Source of the DNA: an uncultured Alphaproteobacteria bacterium
Lineage (GTDB): Bacteria; Pseudomonadota; Alphaproteobacteria; Rhodobacterales; Rhodobacteraceae
Direction of reading: 5' to 3'
DNA: 38,426 nt
NCBI GenBank assembly: GCA_902584635.1
Contig: CACIAQ010000014.1
Coordinates: forward strand, 1-38,426
Part shown: piece after piece, positions 36,498-38,426 of the stretch
Layout of the letters: the number at the start of each line of letters is the position of its first letter
Numbering within the stretch: the first letter of the stretch is position 1
The notes under the pieces: generated by a model
Seen by the model: the letters and a program-made list of their open reading frames with translations, nothing else
What the model was told of the DNA's origin: nothing
Database searches by the model: none
Made by a program: the position numbers and the translations under genes

Positions 36498-37703
36498 TTA
36501 GACCAGTCTTTCACAAAACTCTTTTATCCTCTTACATCCAAGTCGTAAATCTTTTTCACTTAGGGCATAACTTATTCTAATACTATCCTTATTCCCAAAA
36601 CTTGAGCCCGGTACCAAAGCAACATGTTTTAAGGATAATAATTGTAGACAAAAGCTAGTATCGTCTAATATGACCTCTTTACCTTTACCTTTAACTTTCT
36701 TGCCAAGAAAATGTTTTATTGATGGGAATAAGTAAAACGCTCCTTGGCTAAAATTAAAGCCGAAACTCTGTAGGTCGGATAAAGCTGAAGTAACAATTGC
36801 TCTTCTCTTAACAAGCGAAGTTTTTATAGTGTCAAAATATGCTTCATCCAATTGTAATGCCTTAATTGCAGCGTTTTGAGCAATGGTGTTAGCAGCGGAA
36901 GTTGATTGGGATTGAATTTTTGTCATTTCATCAATGAGCATCTTGGGCCCAGCTCCATATCCCAGTCTCCACCCAGTCATACAATAACCTTTCGAAAACC
37001 CATTAACTAGGAGTGATCTTCCTTTAAGTTTTTTTTCTAGGCTAACAATATTTGTATATCTTTCGGAAGAAAAGTTTAGTTTTTCATAAATATCGTCCGA
37101 CAGAATCCAAATATTAGGATATTTAGTCAACAGACAGACTAATTTTTTTAAATTTTCAAAAGAGTACACAATACCCGTTGGGTTGTTTGGTGAATTTAAA
37201 ATAAGCCACTTTGTTTTTGAAGTAATTAGCTTTTCTAACTTTTTTGTATCTATCGAAAACCCGGCTTCTCTTTTTGCATAAAGAACTTTTGGCTTCCCGC
37301 CGCATAATTTAACAATCTCTGGATATGAAACCCAATAAGGTGATACAATTATAACCTCATCTCCTCGATTTATTGTGCATTGCAAGGCATTAAATATAAC
37401 TTGCTTCCCACCATTAGAAACAATTATTTCGTTAGTTTTGTAGTCAACATTAAGATCTTTTTTGAGTTTTTTACTTATAAGCTTTTTTAGCTCGATTTTG
37501 CCAGCAACCTGAGTATAAAGAGTTTCACCCTTATTTATAACTCTACAGGCTTCTCTTCTGACCTCTGATGCTGGCTTGAACGAAAGCTCACCCGATGCCA
37601 TATTTATTACTTTGTGTCCTTTTTCCTTTAGAGACAGCGCCAAGTCGGCAATCTCAGCTGTTTTTGACATACTGATTTTTTCCATATTTTTTGAAAAATG
37701 CAT
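36498..37703 (-). CDS. aspC: Pyridoxal-phosphate aminotransferase, aspartate/aromatic type
   Basis: This is a class I/II aminotransferase of 401 residues, most like the Ib aspartate aminotransferases of alphaproteobacteria. SPNNPTGIVY, the Asp-Tyr pair in ILSDDIYEKL, and the PLP Lys near residue 240 in NGFSKGYCMTGWRLG are all present, with the substrate-carboxylate Arg in RISYALS. The usual GEPDF is altered to GELSFKP. The first ATG (37703) is kept because it gives normal length, but ATGs at 37685 and 37670 are possible. It diverges from sdhE across 62 bases. Substrate range cannot be read from sequence. Confidence 0.87.
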   Translation of the reverse strand: MHFSKNMEKISMSKTAEIADLALSLKEKGHKVINMASGELSFKPASEVRREACRVINKGETLYTQVAGKIELKKLISKKLKKDLNVDYKTNEIIVSNGGKQVIFNALQCTINRGDEVIIVSPYWVSYPEIVKLCGGKPKVLYAKREAGFSIDTKKLEKLITSKTKWLILNSPNNPTGIVYSFENLKKLVCLLTKYPNIWILSDDIYEKLNFSSERYTNIVSLEKKLKGRSLLVNGFSKGYCMTGWRLGYGAGPKMLIDEMTKIQSQSTSAANTIAQNAAIKALQLDEAYFDTIKTSLVKRRAIVTSALSDLQSFGFNFSQGAFYLFPSIKHFLGKKVKGKGKEVILDDTSFCLQLLSLKHVALVPGSSFGNKDSIRISYALSEKDLRLGCKRIKEFCERLV

Positions 37704-37765
37704 ACATTCTTAATTAAACTAAAATCTTTAATTGTAATAGGTAAAAAATAAATTATTTTCTTAGT

Positions 37766-38017
37766 ATGGGGATAGATGTTGTCAGAAAAAAACTATCAAT
37801 CAGAAGTTGGAGAAGAGGCACTAAGGAATTAGACCTCATTTTAGGTCGATTTTCAGATGATAATATTTATATGTTCAAAATGTCTGAACTTGAATTGTAT
37901 GAGCAATTTCTATCTAACGAGGACTACTTTATTTACAGCTGGCTGTTCGAAAAAGAAGAAAGTCCGAAAATTTTTAAAATGCTGGTTAAAAAGATACAAG
38001 ATAGCATGGACCATTAG
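37766..38017 (+). CDS. sdhE: FAD assembly factor SdhE (succinate dehydrogenase assembly factor 2)
   Basis: This 83-residue protein assists covalent FAD attachment to SdhA. RSWRRGTKELDLILGRF includes the conserved RGxxE (Arg17-Gly18...Glu21). YEQFLSNEDYFIYSWLF is the second half of the fold. The start ATG 37766 is the only one giving the standard N-terminus. Its mRNA end overlaps a possible terminator. Confidence 0.93.
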   Translation: MGIDVVRKKLSIRSWRRGTKELDLILGRFSDDNIYMFKMSELELYEQFLSNEDYFIYSWLFEKEESPKIFKMLVKKIQDSMDH

Positions 38018-38027
38018 CTTTTTTTTT
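38003..38027 (+). terminator. Possible intrinsic terminator at the end of sdhE
   Basis: AGC-ATG(38003-38008), loop GAC, CAT, a two-base bulge TA and GCT (38017-38019) can form an imperfect hairpin. It leads into a run of nine T bases (38019-38027). The stem overlaps the sdhE stop codon and is short, so the call is tentative. Confidence 0.35.
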
Positions 38028-38107
38028 ACAAGTTTTCACTAATATGATATTTTTGTTGTTTTTTGAGAAAACTTAGGAAATAATTGAAATTCATGGATTA
38101 TTTTGAT

Positions 38108-38116
38108 TTATCCACA
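38108..38116 (+). promoter_or_regulatory. Single consensus DnaA box
   Basis: TTATCCACA matches the DnaA-box consensus in full. It stands alone in the 172-base gap between sdhE and the RodZ-like gene. It could bind DnaA as a regulator, or be a chance match in AT-rich DNA. Confidence 0.3.
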
Positions 38117-38189
38117 GATACAAAAATAAATTGAGAGACATCCATAAGCGCGCAAAAAGATATACATATAGTATGCCTAGTAGGTGAGT

Positions 38190-38426
38190 ATGGCTGACGG
38201 AAACTTTGGATTTAAAGTCAATGGGTTTGACTCTTACACTTTGCTTCTTGGAGAGGAACTGAGAGGTGAGAGAGCTACGTTGGGGAAATCACTTCTTCAG
38301 GTTCAAAAAGATCTCAAAATTAAAGCAGCCTATATATCGGCTATTGAAAATTGTGACTTACAAGCATTTCCAAATAAGGGTTTTGTGGCGGGTTATGTGA
38401 GATCTTACGCTAGGTATTTGAATCTA
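38190..38426 (+). CDS. RodZ-like helix-turn-helix protein, N-terminal part (3' truncated by window)
   Basis: The frame runs off the window end after 79 codons. The visible part is a RodZ/XRE-type helix-turn-helix: LRGERATLGKSLLQVQKDL, AAYISAIENCDLQAFP and GFVAGYVRSYARYLNL. RodZ links MreB to the membrane in rod-shape control; the membrane helix and periplasmic part lie outside the window. The ATG at 38190 has AGGTGAG directly upstream (very close); GTG 38184 in the same frame is an alternative. Confidence 0.85.
   Translation, partial: MADGNFGFKVNGFDSYTLLLGEELRGERATLGKSLLQVQKDLKIKAAYISAIENCDLQAFPNKGFVAGYVRSYARYLNL

Overview
The window looks like the chromosome of a low-GC, streamlined alphaproteobacterium, most likely a marine member of the Rhodobacterales. 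The protein motifs and gene neighbourhoods support this: UPF0262 - LMW phosphatase - infA - maf - RNase E/G - tRNA-Phe; nuoA to nuoN followed by birA-coaX-rnj; tatABC; serS-surE-pcm-LysM/M23; and sdhE next to a RodZ-like gene. These match Rhodobacterales families closely, but the DNA is strongly AT-rich and most gaps are only a few bases. The placement is by recognition, not by a computed phylogeny.

Layout. (1) 1-2548: a housekeeping block on the + strand, ending in tRNA-Phe(GAA). (2) 2549-10996: an accessory-looking surface-polysaccharide block. It opens with about 550 bp of non-coding DNA beside the tRNA. Next comes a three-gene minus-strand cassette (methyltransferase, UDP-sugar decarboxylase/epimerase-like SDR, Gfo/Idh/MocA oxidoreductase). 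Divergent from it are a GT2 glycosyltransferase and a GtrA-type membrane protein, then a Wzz/GumC-like chain-length protein and a Wza-like outer-membrane export lipoprotein. No Wzx flippase or Wzy polymerase is present here, so the pathway must be completed elsewhere. (3) 11133-25155: a very compact complex I operon, nuoA-N, with all 14 genes and no extra ORFs. It is followed without a clear break by birA, coaX and RNase J (to 28351). (4) 28413-32653: a ferredoxin/flavodoxin-NADP+ reductase, an orphan ABC ATPase, tatA-tatB-tatC and a DUF815 ATPase. (5) 32664-37703, minus strand: aspC, serS, surE, pcm and an NlpD-like LysM/LytM lipoprotein, convergent with block 4. (6) 37766 to the end: sdhE and the start of a RodZ-like helix-turn-helix protein.

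Most of the window is ordinary core metabolism. The points most worth a second look are in the polysaccharide block: a Wzz-like protein whose cytoplasmic part looks like a BY-kinase that has lost its Walker A motif, a sugar C-methyltransferase-like protein with an altered active-site motif, and the position of the block right after a tRNA gene. Secondary points are a predicted inactive LytM protein, a hairpin over a start region, and several overlapping or unusual starts. I saw no CRISPR array, intact insertion sequence, integrase, rRNA or clear new defence system.
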